In this document: piece by piece, positions 7,872 to 16,834 of the stretch
Layout of the letters: the number at the start of each line of letters is the position of its first letter
Numbering within the stretch: position 1 is the first letter of the stretch
DNA from: Methanothermobacter sp. CaT2
Lineage (GTDB): Archaea; Methanobacteriota; Methanobacteria; Methanobacteriales; Methanothermobacteraceae
Reading direction: 5' to 3'
DNA: 64,000 bases
Assembly: GCF_000828575.1 (NCBI RefSeq)
Contig: NZ_AP011952.1
Span: 1,393,001-1,457,000, forward strand
Made by a program: the position numbers and the translations under genes
Notes under the pieces: model-generated
The model's database searches: none
What the model was told of the DNA's origin: nothing
What the model saw: the letters and a program-made list of their open reading frames with translations, nothing else

Positions 7872-10526
7872 ATGAAGTGGACTGTTAATTTTAGAATAGA
7901 TGGAAGGGAACTTGAGGCTGAACATGGCATGACCGTCCTTGAGGCGGCCCTTGCAAATGACATATACATCCCCCACCTCTGCTTCAGGGAGGGTATCGAA
8001 CCCTTTGGGGGATGCAGGCTGTGTCTGGTGGAAAACGATGAGGGACGTCTTGTAACGGCCTGTGAAACTCCTGTAGAGGATGGTGCGAACTTCGTATCTG
8101 AATCAGAGAGGATAAATAGTATCAGGAGAACTGTGCTATCCCTTCTGATATCAGAGCACAGCAGGGACTGCCTTTCATGCCCCTCATCAGGGGACTGCCG
8201 TCTCCAGGAGGTCTCATCCTATCTTAATCTGACAGAGGATGACCTTTCGAGACTCAGACCCGATTTACCTGAAGCAGAACCAGATGAATCAAACCCCTTT
8301 TTCGTTAGAAACCATGATAAGTGCATTCTTTGCGGTTTATGCGTAAGGGTCTGCAAGGCTACCGGTGCAGAGGCCATAGATTTTGCCTACAGGGGACATG
8401 ACACCAGGATATCCACCTTCATGGACAGGGCCATCATCGAATCAAGCTGTGTGTCCTGCGGGGAATGCGTGGAGGTCTGCCCTGTGGGGGCCCTTGTTTC
8501 AAGGAGAGAGAAACCCTTCACCGAGGTGAAGACGGTATGCCCCTACTGTGGTGCTGGCTGCGGCATCTACCTTGGTGTGAGGGGGGACCGGGTTGTGAGT
8601 TCAAGGGGAGACCCTGATAATCCGGTTAACAGAGGTAAACTATGTGTTAAGGGTAGATTCGCATTGAATTTTGTAAACAGCCCTGAAAGACTTAAAAAGC
8701 CACTCATAAAGGTCGGTGACAGCTTCATTGAGGTGGAGTGGGAGGAAGCCTTATCCAAAGTGGCCGAGAGGTTATCAGAGTACAGGGGTGATGAGTTTGC
8801 TGCAGTTGCATCTGCAAAGTGCACCAATGAGGAGAACTATATCCTTCAGAAGTTTACGAGGACCGTGATGTTATCCGGTAACATCGACCACTGTGCAAGG
8901 CTCTGCCATGCACCCTCCATAAGGGGCCTCAGCATGACGCTGGGTAGCGGTGCAATGACAAACTCAATAGCTGAACTTGAAGATTCAGCATGCATCCTGG
9001 CGGTGGGGACCAACCCCACCGAGACACACCCCATAACGGCCTACAGTGTAATCAGGGCCATCAGCTCAGGTGCAAAGCTGGTGGTCATTGACCCAAGGAG
9101 GACGAGGATCTCGGAGCTTGCAGACATCCACCTCCAGAACAGGCCCGGGTCTGACATTCCATTGATCATGGCAATGTGTCGTTTCATCATTGAGGAAGGC
9201 CTCCATGACAGGGTATTCGTGGAGTCAAGGACAGAAGGCTTTGATGAATTCAGGGATGCGGTCATGGCCCTGGACCTGGAGGAGGTTGAAAACCTCACCG
9301 GTGTTGAAGCCGAGGATATAAGAAGGGCTGCAATCACCTACGCATCAAACCAGCCGGCCTCCATCATATACTCAATGGGCATCACCCAGCACGTTGATGG
9401 TACCGCCAATGTGATTGCACTTAGCAACCTCGCCCTCCTTACAGGTAACCTCGGTAAACCATCTGCAGGCATAAACCCGCTCAGGGGCCAGAACAATGTC
9501 CAGGGAGCCTGTGATATGGGGGCACTTCCGGATCTACTCCCCGGCTACCAGGGACTGGATGGGTCATCGAGGTTCTCTGATAGATGGGGTTCACCCATAC
9601 CGGGACCCGGGATGACGCTACCTGAGATGTTTGACGCCGCCCTGGAGGGACGTTTGAGGGCCATGTACATAATGGGTGAGAATCCCCTGATCAGTGAACC
9701 TGATGCTGAGAAGACCCGGAAGGCCCTTGAAAGTCTTGATTTTCTTGTTGTCCAGGACATATTCCTGACAGAGACTGCTGAGCTTGCTGATGTCGTTCTT
9801 CCGGCATGTGCATGGGCAGAGAAGGATGGGACATTCACCAACACCGAGAGGAGGGTTCAGCTGCTCAGGAAGGCCCTCGATGCCCCCGGGGAAGCAAGGA
9901 CTGACTGGGAGATACTCTGTATGCTGGCAGAGAAGATGGGGGCTGAGGGCTTTGATTATGGATCATCCTCGGAGATATTCAGTGAGATAGCAGCACTCGT
10001 GCCATCATATGCCGGCATATCATATGAGCGGCTTCAGGATGGTGGCATACAGTGGCCCTGCACATCTGATGAGCATGAGGGCACACAGTACCTGCATTCT
10101 GAGAGATTCTCAACACCCACAGGCAGGGCTTCATTTATCCTGCCAGAGTATCAGGAAAGGGATGTCTCAGAGGAGTATCCATATGTCCTTGTAACCGGTC
10201 GCAACCTCTACCAGTACCATACAAGATCCATGACAGGGCGCGTGCCGGAACTTGATTCATTCTCTGAGAGTGAGGAACTTCTCATTAACCCTCTGGATGC
10301 AGCAGACCTCGGAGTTGAGGATGGTGACACGGTCCTCGTGAAATCAGAGAGGGGGTCTCTGGAGGTGAGGGCAAGGGTTGCAGGGGAGGTCATGGAGGGT
10401 GTTGTCTTCATGACATTCCACTTTGCAGAGACCCCGGCAAATCTCCTCACCGGGGGAGGGCGTGACCCGGCATCAGGGATGCCTGAACTGAAATTCACAC
10501 CCGTCACCATAAAGCCTGTGGGGTAG
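7872..10526 (+). CDS. NuoG-FdhA fusion: molybdopterin formate dehydrogenase catalytic subunit with N-terminal Fe-S domains
   Basis: An 884-aa catalytic subunit likely oxidising formate or reducing CO2. Domain order: a NuoG-like [2Fe-2S] domain (C37, C48, C51, C64); a His-Cys3 [4Fe-4S] site (H96, C100, C103, C109); two ferredoxin [4Fe-4S] motifs (C151-C161, C193-C203); then a molybdopterin oxidoreductase module with CPYCGAGC (C223, C226, C230, C258) and the catalytic segment HCARLCHAPS, where C345 (codon TGC at 8904-8906) occupies the selenocysteine position of E. coli FdhH. The molybdopterin-dinucleotide-binding domain lies at the C-terminus. This layout is that of NAD(P)-linked soluble formate dehydrogenases working with NuoE/NuoF-type partners, which are encoded just upstream at 3675-6012. 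Confidence 0.92.
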   Translation: MKWTVNFRIDGRELEAEHGMTVLEAALANDIYIPHLCFREGIEPFGGCRLCLVENDEGRLVTACETPVEDGANFVSESERINSIRRTVLSLLISEHSRDCLSCPSSGDCRLQEVSSYLNLTEDDLSRLRPDLPEAEPDESNPFFVRNHDKCILCGLCVRVCKATGAEAIDFAYRGHDTRISTFMDRAIIESSCVSCGECVEVCPVGALVSRREKPFTEVKTVCPYCGAGCGIYLGVRGDRVVSSRGDPDNPVNRGKLCVKGRFALNFVNSPERLKKPLIKVGDSFIEVEWEEALSKVAERLSEYRGDEFAAVASAKCTNEENYILQKFTRTVMLSGNIDHCARLCHAPSIRGLSMTLGSGAMTNSIAELEDSACILAVGTNPTETHPITAYSVIRAISSGAKLVVIDPRRTRISELADIHLQNRPGSDIPLIMAMCRFIIEEGLHDRVFVESRTEGFDEFRDAVMALDLEEVENLTGVEAEDIRRAAITYASNQPASIIYSMGITQHVDGTANVIALSNLALLTGNLGKPSAGINPLRGQNNVQGACDMGALPDLLPGYQGLDGSSRFSDRWGSPIPGPGMTLPEMFDAALEGRLRAMYIMGENPLISEPDAEKTRKALESLDFLVVQDIFLTETAELADVVLPACAWAEKDGTFTNTERRVQLLRKALDAPGEARTDWEILCMLAEKMGAEGFDYGSSSEIFSEIAALVPSYAGISYERLQDGGIQWPCTSDEHEGTQYLHSERFSTPTGRASFILPEYQERDVSEEYPYVLVTGRNLYQYHTRSMTGRVPELDSFSESEELLINPLDAADLGVEDGDTVLVKSERGSLEVRARVAGEVMEGVVFMTFHFAETPANLLTGGGRDPASGMPELKFTPVTIKPVG

Positions 10527-10533
10527 CCACACA

Positions 10534-10621
10534 CCTCTATATATATTTTTCTATTTGATTTTTGTAGAAAATTATTATATGGGCGGCGGTCAAATGTGTG
10601 ATTAACACACATGGTGACCCT
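10534..10621 (+). promoter_or_regulatory. fwd operon promoter and leader with operator-like inverted repeat
   Basis: Two TATA-like elements, CTATATATATTT (about 10536-10547) and ATTATTATATGG (about 10571-10582), precede the fwd operon. An inverted repeat with perfect 7-bp arms, ATGTGTG-ATTAA-CACACAT, spans 10594-10612 and runs into the ribosome binding site GGTGA (10613-10617) of the first gene. A protein bound there, or an mRNA hairpin, would block transcription or translation. The first gene itself encodes a helix-turn-helix plus Fe-S protein, so autoregulation is a reasonable inference. Confidence 0.55.
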
Positions 10622-11098
10622 ATGCCGAAACATATAGTTTCTGGACTCAAATACATAGCAGCTGTAAATCTGACAAAGCAGGGCCATTCACAGAGAGAGA
10701 TAGCTAAGGCTCTCAACATGAACAGATCAACTGTTTCTCACTACCTCAACGGCAGGAACCTCTCCTGGAGGTCAATAGAGGTTGCAAAGGTAATAACAGA
10801 GATGTGTCCAAGGGACTTCCTTCTTCTCACCCACTCCCTTACACAGAACACAGAGATGACAAGGACCATCATAAAAACGTGCCAGAAGCAGAAATTTCAG
10901 GGAAAGGTCAGGAACTCATGTATTGGGTGCGGGCTATGTGTGGACACATGCCTTATGAAGGCCATAAGTTTAAGAGACCTCAAGGCACATATAGAATCCG
11001 AATGGTGCTGCGGGTGTCTCATCTGTGTTGATATGTGTCCAACTGATTCTATAGAAATAAAGGAGGTAGAACTTGATGGAAACAACCGAAGTAATTGA
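10622..11098 (+). CDS. fwdH: HTH-ferredoxin fusion heading the fwd operon (probable FwdH)
   Basis: A 158-aa protein whose N-terminal half contains a helix-turn-helix ([23 protein letters not shown], in two parts about 22-32 and 33-44) and whose C-terminal half has two [4Fe-4S] motifs, [11 protein letters not shown] (100-110) and [12 protein letters not shown] (129-140). By position it corresponds to fwdH in the fwdHFGDACB order described for the tungsten enzyme. The ATG at 10622 follows GGTGACCCT; an alternative in-frame ATT/ATG further up (10598) lies inside the palindrome. It overlaps fwdF by 23 bp. It may be an electron carrier, a redox-sensing regulator of the operon, or both; the DNA-binding role is inference. 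Confidence 0.8.
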   Translation: MPKHIVSGLKYIAAVNLTKQGHSQREIAKALNMNRSTVSHYLNGRNLSWRSIEVAKVITEMCPRDFLLLTHSLTQNTEMTRTIIKTCQKQKFQGKVRNSCIGCGLCVDTCLMKAISLRDLKAHIESEWCCGCLICVDMCPTDSIEIKEVELDGNNRSN

Positions 11099-12125
11099 AG
11101 GTAAGAACATTACCGTGGAGCGAACCGGTGAAGAAGACAGAAAGTTAATCTTCCAGGATTGCCTCTGCGCTGTTTGCGGACTCTGCGGTGAAATCTGTCC
11201 TGTGAACGCCATTGAAGTCAACCCGACAGGCGCAATGGTGAGAACCGAACAGGACGAGTCAAAGATATGCATCGATGAGAACAAATGTGTCCTCTGCGGT
11301 ATGTGCAGTTCAATCTGCCCATTCCAGGCACTGGACCTTCAGATTGACGGAACATCAATAAAGGAACTTGCAGAATACCCAAAAATCATCAAATCAGCTG
11401 AGATAGATGATGAAACATGTATACAGTGCAAGGCCTGTGAAACAGCATGTCCACAGGATGCCATAACCATAACAAGGGACCTGCCCGAAAGGAAGGACCT
11501 CATAACAGGTGAGATCGAGATAGACAAGGAAACCTGTATCTACTGTGGAATGTGTGAGGAGATGTGTCCGGTTGATGCGATAGAGATAGACCACCAGGTG
11601 CCGACCTCCTCAAGTCCAGCAGTCGCGACTGACATACGAGTCGATGAGGATAAATGTGTCCACTGCGGTATATGTAAGAGGATATGCCCTGTTGACGCCA
11701 TAACTCAGGTCTGCAGGATATGCCCATACGGTGAATACGAGATCAAGGTCCCGGAGGTCACAGGAACATCCTACATCGACCCTGAACTCTGTGTGAACTG
11801 TGGATGGTGCCAGGAGATATGTCCTGTTGACGCTGCAACGGTGACAAAGCCCTTCGAGGGAGAACTCATTATCGACGAGGACACCTGCCAGGCCTGTGAA
11901 ACCTGTGTGATGGCATGCCCATGCAACGTTTTATCATTCCCTAAACCAGAAAAACCAGGTGAAAAACCAGCCAAGCTCTACAAGGACGAAAGGTTCTGCA
12001 TATACTGCGGTGCATGTGAGAGGTCATGTCCCGTTGACGCAATAGAGGTTAAGAGGAGCAGGATAAATACCACTCCAATCAAATCAAAGGCCTGGAAGAA
12101 CGCCTTTGAATCATTACTCAAATAA
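11076..12125 (+). CDS. fwdF: Polyferredoxin FwdF of formylmethanofuran dehydrogenase
   Basis: A 349-aa polyferredoxin that carries electrons for CO2 reduction to formylmethanofuran. Eight CxxCxxCxxxCP motifs can be counted in order: [84 protein letters not shown] and [12 protein letters not shown], consistent with eight [4Fe-4S] clusters. The sequence is highly acidic between clusters. AAAGGAGGTAGAACTTG precedes the ATG at 11076; an in-frame TTG one codon upstream is less likely. The gene overlaps the end of fwdH and is followed 14 bp later by fwdG. Confidence 0.96.
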   Translation: METTEVIEGKNITVERTGEEDRKLIFQDCLCAVCGLCGEICPVNAIEVNPTGAMVRTEQDESKICIDENKCVLCGMCSSICPFQALDLQIDGTSIKELAEYPKIIKSAEIDDETCIQCKACETACPQDAITITRDLPERKDLITGEIEIDKETCIYCGMCEEMCPVDAIEIDHQVPTSSSPAVATDIRVDEDKCVHCGICKRICPVDAITQVCRICPYGEYEIKVPEVTGTSYIDPELCVNCGWCQEICPVDAATVTKPFEGELIIDEDTCQACETCVMACPCNVLSFPKPEKPGEKPAKLYKDERFCIYCGACERSCPVDAIEVKRSRINTTPIKSKAWKNAFESLLK

Positions 12126-12139
12126 ATGGAGGTAATCAG

Positions 12140-12388
12140 ATGGCAATAGGACTTAAGGCATACCCTGAACTCTGCCATGGATGTGGAAACTGCGTGATCG
12201 CATGTCCAGTGAACGCCCTCAGAAGCCCCGAGGTTGCAGGTGGAAAGGGGCCAACAGATGATGTGGAGATCATCATGATAGTTGAGGACGGGGTTGTTAA
12301 CATAAAGAACCCTGATCTCTGTGGAAAGTGCGGCACATGTGTTGAAAGCTGCCCTGTTGATGCAATCAGGCTGGAGGAATTAGAATGA
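12140..12388 (+). CDS. fwdG: FwdG, two-[4Fe-4S] ferredoxin subunit
   Basis: An 82-aa ferredoxin subunit of formylmethanofuran dehydrogenase. Two [4Fe-4S] motifs are visible, CHGCGNCVIACP (12-23) and CGKCGTCVESCP near the C-terminus. GGAGGTAATCAG precedes the ATG. Its stop codon overlaps the start of fwdD in an ATGA, so the two are translationally coupled. It links the polyferredoxin to the catalytic core. Confidence 0.95.
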   Translation: MAIGLKAYPELCHGCGNCVIACPVNALRSPEVAGGKGPTDDVEIIMIVEDGVVNIKNPDLCGKCGTCVESCPVDAIRLEELE

Positions 12389-12777
12389 GAGTCATACTAA
12401 ACACAGGAAGGACCATCTGGCAGGGACAGGCTATAGAGTCCGGTAAGGACCTTAAGATGTACGTCGATGCAGCTGCCATAATTCAGATGAACCCTGACAT
12501 GATGAAGCAGCTCGGAATAAGCGAAGGAGACAACGTGAAGGTCATCTCAGAATATGGGGATGTCGTTGTAAAGGCTGTTGAAGCTAAGGAGCCACTCCCA
12601 GAGGGAATGGTTTACATACCAATGGGGCCCTGGGCCAACAGGGTTATAAGGCCAGATACTGATTCAACAGCAACACCCAGCTTTAAGAACATACCGGTGG
12701 AGATCATACCCACCGATGAAGAGGTTCCTGACATGCCAACCCTCATGAAGGTCTACGGTAAGGTAGGTCAGATCTAA
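12385..12777 (+). CDS. fwdD: FwdD, molybdopterin-dinucleotide-binding subunit
   Basis: A 130-aa subunit equivalent to the C-terminal dinucleotide-binding domain of other molybdopterin oxidoreductases, here encoded separately from FwdB. Visible motifs are the beta-barrel start NTGRTIWQGQAIESGKD, NPDMMKQLGISEGDNVKVISEYGDV and the conserved MVYIPMGPWANRVI. It pairs with FwdB to enclose the tungstopterin cofactor. It starts with an ATGA overlap with fwdG and is 20 bp from fwdA. Confidence 0.95.
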   Translation: MRVILNTGRTIWQGQAIESGKDLKMYVDAAAIIQMNPDMMKQLGISEGDNVKVISEYGDVVVKAVEAKEPLPEGMVYIPMGPWANRVIRPDTDSTATPSFKNIPVEIIPTDEEVPDMPTLMKVYGKVGQI

Positions 12778-12797
12778 AGCTCAGCGGGAGGATTCAA

Positions 12798-14507
12798 ATG
12801 GAATACATAATCAAAAACGGATTTGTTTACTGTCCTCTTAACAACGTCGATGGAGAAAAGATGGACATCTGCGTCAAGGATGGTAAAATAGTTGAAAGTG
12901 TCAGTGACAGCGCAAAGGTCATTGACGCATCTGGAAAAATGGTGATGCCCGGAGGTGTTGACCCTCACGCCCACATAGCCGGTGCAAAGGTCAACGTGGG
13001 AAGGATGTACAGGCCAGAGGACAGCCGCAGGGACGCTGAAAAATTCAGGGCTGGAAGGGCTGGAAGCGGTTTCTCAGTACCCTCAACCTTCATGACAGGT
13101 TACAGGTACGCCCAGATGGGTTACACCACAGCAATGGAGGCAGCCATGCCACCACTGCTTGCAAGGCACACCCATGAGGAATTCCACGACACACCGATAA
13201 TAGACCACGCAGCATACCCACTTTTCGGTAACAACTGGTTCGTGATGGAGTACCTGAAGGATGGCGACGTGGATGCCTGTGCAGCCTACGCATCATGGCT
13301 CCTCAGGGCCACCAAAGGTTACGCAATAAAGATAGTTAACCCTGCCGGTACAGAGGCATGGGGATGGGGTGGAAACGTCCACGGAATCTATGACCCCGCA
13401 CCCTACTTTGATATAACACCCGCAGAGATCATAAAGGGACTCGCAGAGGTCAACGAGAAACTCCAGCTACCACACTCAATACACCTCCACTGTAACGACC
13501 TTGGACACCCTGGAAACTACGAGACAACCCTGGCATCCTTTGACGTGCCAAAGAACATAAAACCAGACCCTGCAACCGGTGAAAGAGACACAGTACTCTA
13601 TGCAACCCATGTCCAGTTCCACAGCTACGGCGGAACAACCTGGAGGGACTTCGTGTCAGAGGCACCAAAGGTTGCTGACTATATAAACAGGAACGATCAT
13701 GTTGTGATAGACGTTGGTCAGATAACCCTGGATGAGACAACCACCATGACCGCAGACGGTCCAATGGAATACGACCTCCACTCACTCAACGGCCTCAAAT
13801 GGGCAAACTGTGACGTGGAACTCGAAACAGGTTCAGGTGTTGTACCATTCATATACTCTGCAAGGGCACCGGTCCCAGCGGTCCAGTGGGCAATCGGAAT
13901 GGAACTCTTCCTCCTCATAGACGACCCCTCCAAGGTGTGCCTCACAACAGACAGTCCAAATGCAGGGCCATTCACACGGTACCCGAGGGTCATCGCATGG
14001 CTCATGAGCAACAAGTACAGGATGAACCTCATTGAGGGAGAACTGCACAAGTGGGCCCAGAGGAAGAGTACAATAGCAACAATTGACAGGGAGTACACAT
14101 TCTCAGAGATAGCACAGATCACAAGGGTAACATCTGCAAAGGTCCTGGGTCTCAGTGAAACCAAGGGACACCTCGGTGCAGGTGCAGATGCAGATATAGC
14201 AGTCTACAACATCAACCCTGAAACAGTCGATCCATCAGCAGATTACATGGCCATTGAGGAAGGATTCTCAAGGGCAGCATACGTCCTCAAGGACGGAGAA
14301 ATAGTTGTTAAGGACGGAGAAGTTGTGGCCTCACCACACGGAAGGACCTACTGGATTGACACCCAGGTGGATGAGTCCCTCTACAACGAGGTTCTCGCCA
14401 GTGTTGCGAGCAAATTCAAACAGTACTACTCTGTCAACTTTGCAAACTACCCTGTGCAGGACGAGTACCTGCCAAAATCTGCTCCAGTTAAAGGGGTGAT
14501 GTTATGA
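12798..14507 (+). CDS. fwdA: FwdA, amidohydrolase-type subunit of formylmethanofuran dehydrogenase
   Basis: A 569-aa subunit of the amidohydrolase superfamily. In the known complex it condenses formate with methanofuran to give formylmethanofuran at a binuclear zinc site. Visible metal-site elements are GGVDPHAHIAG (H57, H59), the carboxylysine segment GYAIKIVNPAG, HLHCNDLGHPGN, the ATHVQFHSYGG segment and the late TTDSPNAGPFTRYPR aspartate. GGGAGGATTCAA precedes the ATG. Its last codons overlap fwdC by 4 bp (ATGA). Confidence 0.96.
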   Translation: MEYIIKNGFVYCPLNNVDGEKMDICVKDGKIVESVSDSAKVIDASGKMVMPGGVDPHAHIAGAKVNVGRMYRPEDSRRDAEKFRAGRAGSGFSVPSTFMTGYRYAQMGYTTAMEAAMPPLLARHTHEEFHDTPIIDHAAYPLFGNNWFVMEYLKDGDVDACAAYASWLLRATKGYAIKIVNPAGTEAWGWGGNVHGIYDPAPYFDITPAEIIKGLAEVNEKLQLPHSIHLHCNDLGHPGNYETTLASFDVPKNIKPDPATGERDTVLYATHVQFHSYGGTTWRDFVSEAPKVADYINRNDHVVIDVGQITLDETTTMTADGPMEYDLHSLNGLKWANCDVELETGSGVVPFIYSARAPVPAVQWAIGMELFLLIDDPSKVCLTTDSPNAGPFTRYPRVIAWLMSNKYRMNLIEGELHKWAQRKSTIATIDREYTFSEIAQITRVTSAKVLGLSETKGHLGAGADADIAVYNINPETVDPSADYMAIEEGFSRAAYVLKDGEIVVKDGEVVASPHGRTYWIDTQVDESLYNEVLASVASKFKQYYSVNFANYPVQDEYLPKSAPVKGVML

Positions 14508-15316
14508 GTGAAATAATACTAACTCCAAAGGAACAACCCGAAGTGCCACTGGAGGCACCAAACATCAAACCTGATGTCTTCGCAGGAAAGTCAATAGATG
14601 AGATCAGGAACATCCAGATAATGCACGGTAACGAGGTAGTTAAGCTCGAAGACTTCTTCGAGGTCAGCGGTGAACCAGCAGACTCAGCAGCCGACATAAA
14701 AATCATAATCGACGGCGATGTCTACAACACCAAGAGGATAGGCCAGGATATGACCGCCGGTGAAATCCTGGTGAAGGGTAACGTGAACATGTACGTCGGC
14801 GCAGGTATGAAGGGCGGTAAGATCACAGTGGAAGGCAACGCAAAATCCTGGGCAGGACAGGACATGAGAGGGGGAGAACTCGAAATCCTCGGAGATGCGG
14901 GCGACTACGTCGGATCCTCCTACCGTGGTGATTGGAGAGGTATGAGCGGTGGAGTCATAACCGTACATGGAAACGCTGGAAACGAGATCGGAGAGTACAT
15001 GAACGGCGGCAAAATCATCATCAAGGGTGATGTTAACATAATGCCTGGAATACACATGAACAACGGCCTCATAATAATCGAGGGCAACGCCGTTGCAAGG
15101 GTCGGCGGTGAAATGGCAGGCGGGACAATAGTCGTCAAGGGAATGATAGAGGAATTCCTCCCAGGATTCAAGTACCTCGGTGTTGAAAAGGACATAGAGG
15201 TTAACGGGGAAACCTTCCCTGGAGCATACTACAAGTTTGAAGGAGATCACGCAATTAAAGGAGCTAAGGGTATGGTCTATGCGGCTGTCGGATGCAACGG
15301 CCACATAGAACCCTAA
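14504..15316 (+). CDS. fwdC: FwdC, GXGXG-repeat subunit
   Basis: A 270-aa structural subunit related to the C-terminal domain of glutamate synthase, built as a right-handed beta-helix. Repeating glycine-rich turns are obvious, for example YVGAGMKGGKITVEGNA, GQDMRGGELEILGDAG, EIGEYMNGGKIIIKGD and RVGGEMAGGTIVVKG. In the complex it bridges the amidohydrolase and the tungsten subunit. Its start overlaps fwdA (ATGA at 14504), and fwdB follows after 21 bp. Confidence 0.95.
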   Translation: MSEIILTPKEQPEVPLEAPNIKPDVFAGKSIDEIRNIQIMHGNEVVKLEDFFEVSGEPADSAADIKIIIDGDVYNTKRIGQDMTAGEILVKGNVNMYVGAGMKGGKITVEGNAKSWAGQDMRGGELEILGDAGDYVGSSYRGDWRGMSGGVITVHGNAGNEIGEYMNGGKIIIKGDVNIMPGIHMNNGLIIIEGNAVARVGGEMAGGTIVVKGMIEEFLPGFKYLGVEKDIEVNGETFPGAYYKFEGDHAIKGAKGMVYAAVGCNGHIEP

Positions 15317-15337
15317 ACTTTCTTGGAGGTAATTATC

Positions 15338-16636
15338 ATGGAATATGTGAAAAATGTGGTCTGCCCCTTCTGCGGAACCCTCTGTGACGACATCATATGT
15401 AAGGTTGAGGGCAACGAGATCGTTGGAACCATCAACGCATGCAGGATAGGTCACAGTAAGTTCGTGCATGCAGAGGGTGCAATGAGGTACACCAAACCAC
15501 TCATAAGAAAGAACGGAGAATTCGTCGAGGTTAGCTACGACGAGGCCATAGACAAGGCAGCAAAGATTCTTGCAGAATCAAAAAGGCCATTGATGTATGG
15601 ATGGAGCTGTACCGAGTGCGAGGCACAGGCCGTCGGGGTTGAACTTGCAGAGGAGGCCGGCGCAGTAATCGACAACACAGCATCAGTATGCCATGGACCA
15701 TCAGTCCTCGCCCTCCAGGACGTGGGTTACCCCATCTGTACCTTCGGTGAGGTCAAAAACAGGGCAGATGTTGTGGTATACTGGGGATGCAACCCGATGC
15801 ACGCCCACCCCAGGCACATGTCAAGGAACGTCTTCGCCCGCGGATTCTTCAGGGAAAGGGGAAGATCAGACAGGACACTCATAGTGGTGGATCCGAGGAA
15901 AACCGACAGTGCAAAGCTTGCAGATATACACCTGCAGCTCGACTTTGACCATGACTATGAACTCCTCGATGCAATGAGGGCATGCCTGCTTGGACATGAG
16001 ATACTCTACGATGAGGTGGCAGGTGTTCCAAGGGAACAGATCGAGGAGGCAGTTGAGGTACTCAAAAACGCACAGTTCGGTATACTCTTCTTCGGTATGG
16101 GTATAACCCACAGCAGAGGTAAGCACAGGAACATCGACACAGCCATTATGATGGTGGAGGATCTCAATGACTACGCCAAGTGGACACTCATACCCATGAG
16201 GGGTCACTACAACGTTACAGGGTTCAACCAGGTCTGCACCTGGGAGAGTGGATACCCATACTGTGTTGACTTCTCAGAGGGCGAACCCAGGTACAACCCG
16301 GGTGAGACAGGTGCAAACGACCTCCTCCAGAACAGGGAAGCTGACTCCATGATGGTGATAGCCTCTGACCCGGGAGCCCACTTCCCGCAGAGGGCCCTTG
16401 AGAGGATGGCTGAAATCCCTGTGATTGCCATTGAACCCCACAGGACCCCAACAACCGAGATGGCTGATATCATAATTCCACCGGCCATCGTGGGTATGGA
16501 GGCAGAGGGTACCGCCTACCGTATGGAGGGTGTCCCTATAAGGATGAAGAAGGTCGTTGACACAGACCTCCTCTCAGACAGGGAGATCCTCGAGAAACTT
16601 CTTGAGAAGGTAAGGGAGTATAAGGCCTCTAAGTAG
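15338..16636 (+). CDS. fwdB: FwdB, tungsten/molybdenum catalytic subunit of formylmethanofuran dehydrogenase
   Basis: A 432-aa molybdopterin oxidoreductase subunit that reduces CO2 to formate within the Fwd complex. The N-terminal [4Fe-4S] ligands are C9, C12, C16 and C35. The active-site segment NTASVCHGPS places C118 (codon TGC at 15689-15691) where some methanogens use selenocysteine, so this is the cysteine form expected for a tungsten isoenzyme. The ATG at 15338 follows TTGGAGGTAATTATC; an in-frame TTG at 15323 is inside that site. It is the last gene of the operon, followed by T-rich sequence (16650-16675) that fits a terminator. Confidence 0.96.
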   Translation: MEYVKNVVCPFCGTLCDDIICKVEGNEIVGTINACRIGHSKFVHAEGAMRYTKPLIRKNGEFVEVSYDEAIDKAAKILAESKRPLMYGWSCTECEAQAVGVELAEEAGAVIDNTASVCHGPSVLALQDVGYPICTFGEVKNRADVVVYWGCNPMHAHPRHMSRNVFARGFFRERGRSDRTLIVVDPRKTDSAKLADIHLQLDFDHDYELLDAMRACLLGHEILYDEVAGVPREQIEEAVEVLKNAQFGILFFGMGITHSRGKHRNIDTAIMMVEDLNDYAKWTLIPMRGHYNVTGFNQVCTWESGYPYCVDFSEGEPRYNPGETGANDLLQNREADSMMVIASDPGAHFPQRALERMAEIPVIAIEPHRTPTTEMADIIIPPAIVGMEAEGTAYRMEGVPIRMKKVVDTDLLSDREILEKLLEKVREYKASK

Positions 16637-16639
16637 GTC

Positions 16640-16680
16640 TAATCCTGAATTTATTTTTTTATATTGCTTTATTTTAACAA
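16640..16680 (+). terminator. Probable terminator of the fwd operon
   Basis: The sequence after fwdB contains TTTATTTTTTTATATTGCTTTATTTT (two runs, about 16650-16675), a T-rich tract of the kind that ends archaeal transcripts. No strong hairpin is visible. Confidence 0.5.
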
Positions 16681-16729
16681 AAGAGCCTATCTGGAAAAAA
16701 ATTACCTTACTGGTCGTATATAAAAAAAT

Positions 16730-16825
16730 TTATTCTATGGGATTTCTGTTCATGAAATGTGCCATGAGACTCACAAGTATAAATCCCGCCACTATGAGTG
16801 AAACTATCTGAATGGCTGCATTCAC
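16730..16825 (-). CDS. Small (31-aa) single-span membrane protein
   Basis: A short ORF beginning with GTG at 16823-16825, preceded by GAGGTGATACT, a strong ribosome binding site. The translation starts MNAAIQIVSLIVAGFILVSL and ends MAHFMNRNPIE: one hydrophobic segment of about 18 residues (5-22) followed by a short polar tail. It begins 9 bp after the stop of the DUF2097 gene on the same strand, so the two are likely co-transcribed and the products may work together. I do not recognise a family and assign no function. Confidence 0.6.
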   Translation of the reverse strand: MNAAIQIVSLIVAGFILVSLMAHFMNRNPIE

Positions 16826-16834
16826 AGTATCACC

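Noticed and set aside
8904-8906. Selenocysteine in the FdhA-like active sites
   Set aside because: The codons at the catalytic positions are TGC (8904-8906) and TGT (complement of 31994-31996), and TGC in FwdB (15689-15691), so all are cysteine.
14684-15469. Long minus-strand ORF (261 codons) opposite fwdC/fwdB
   Set aside because: Antisense shadow of the glycine-rich fwdC repeats, with no ribosome binding site.
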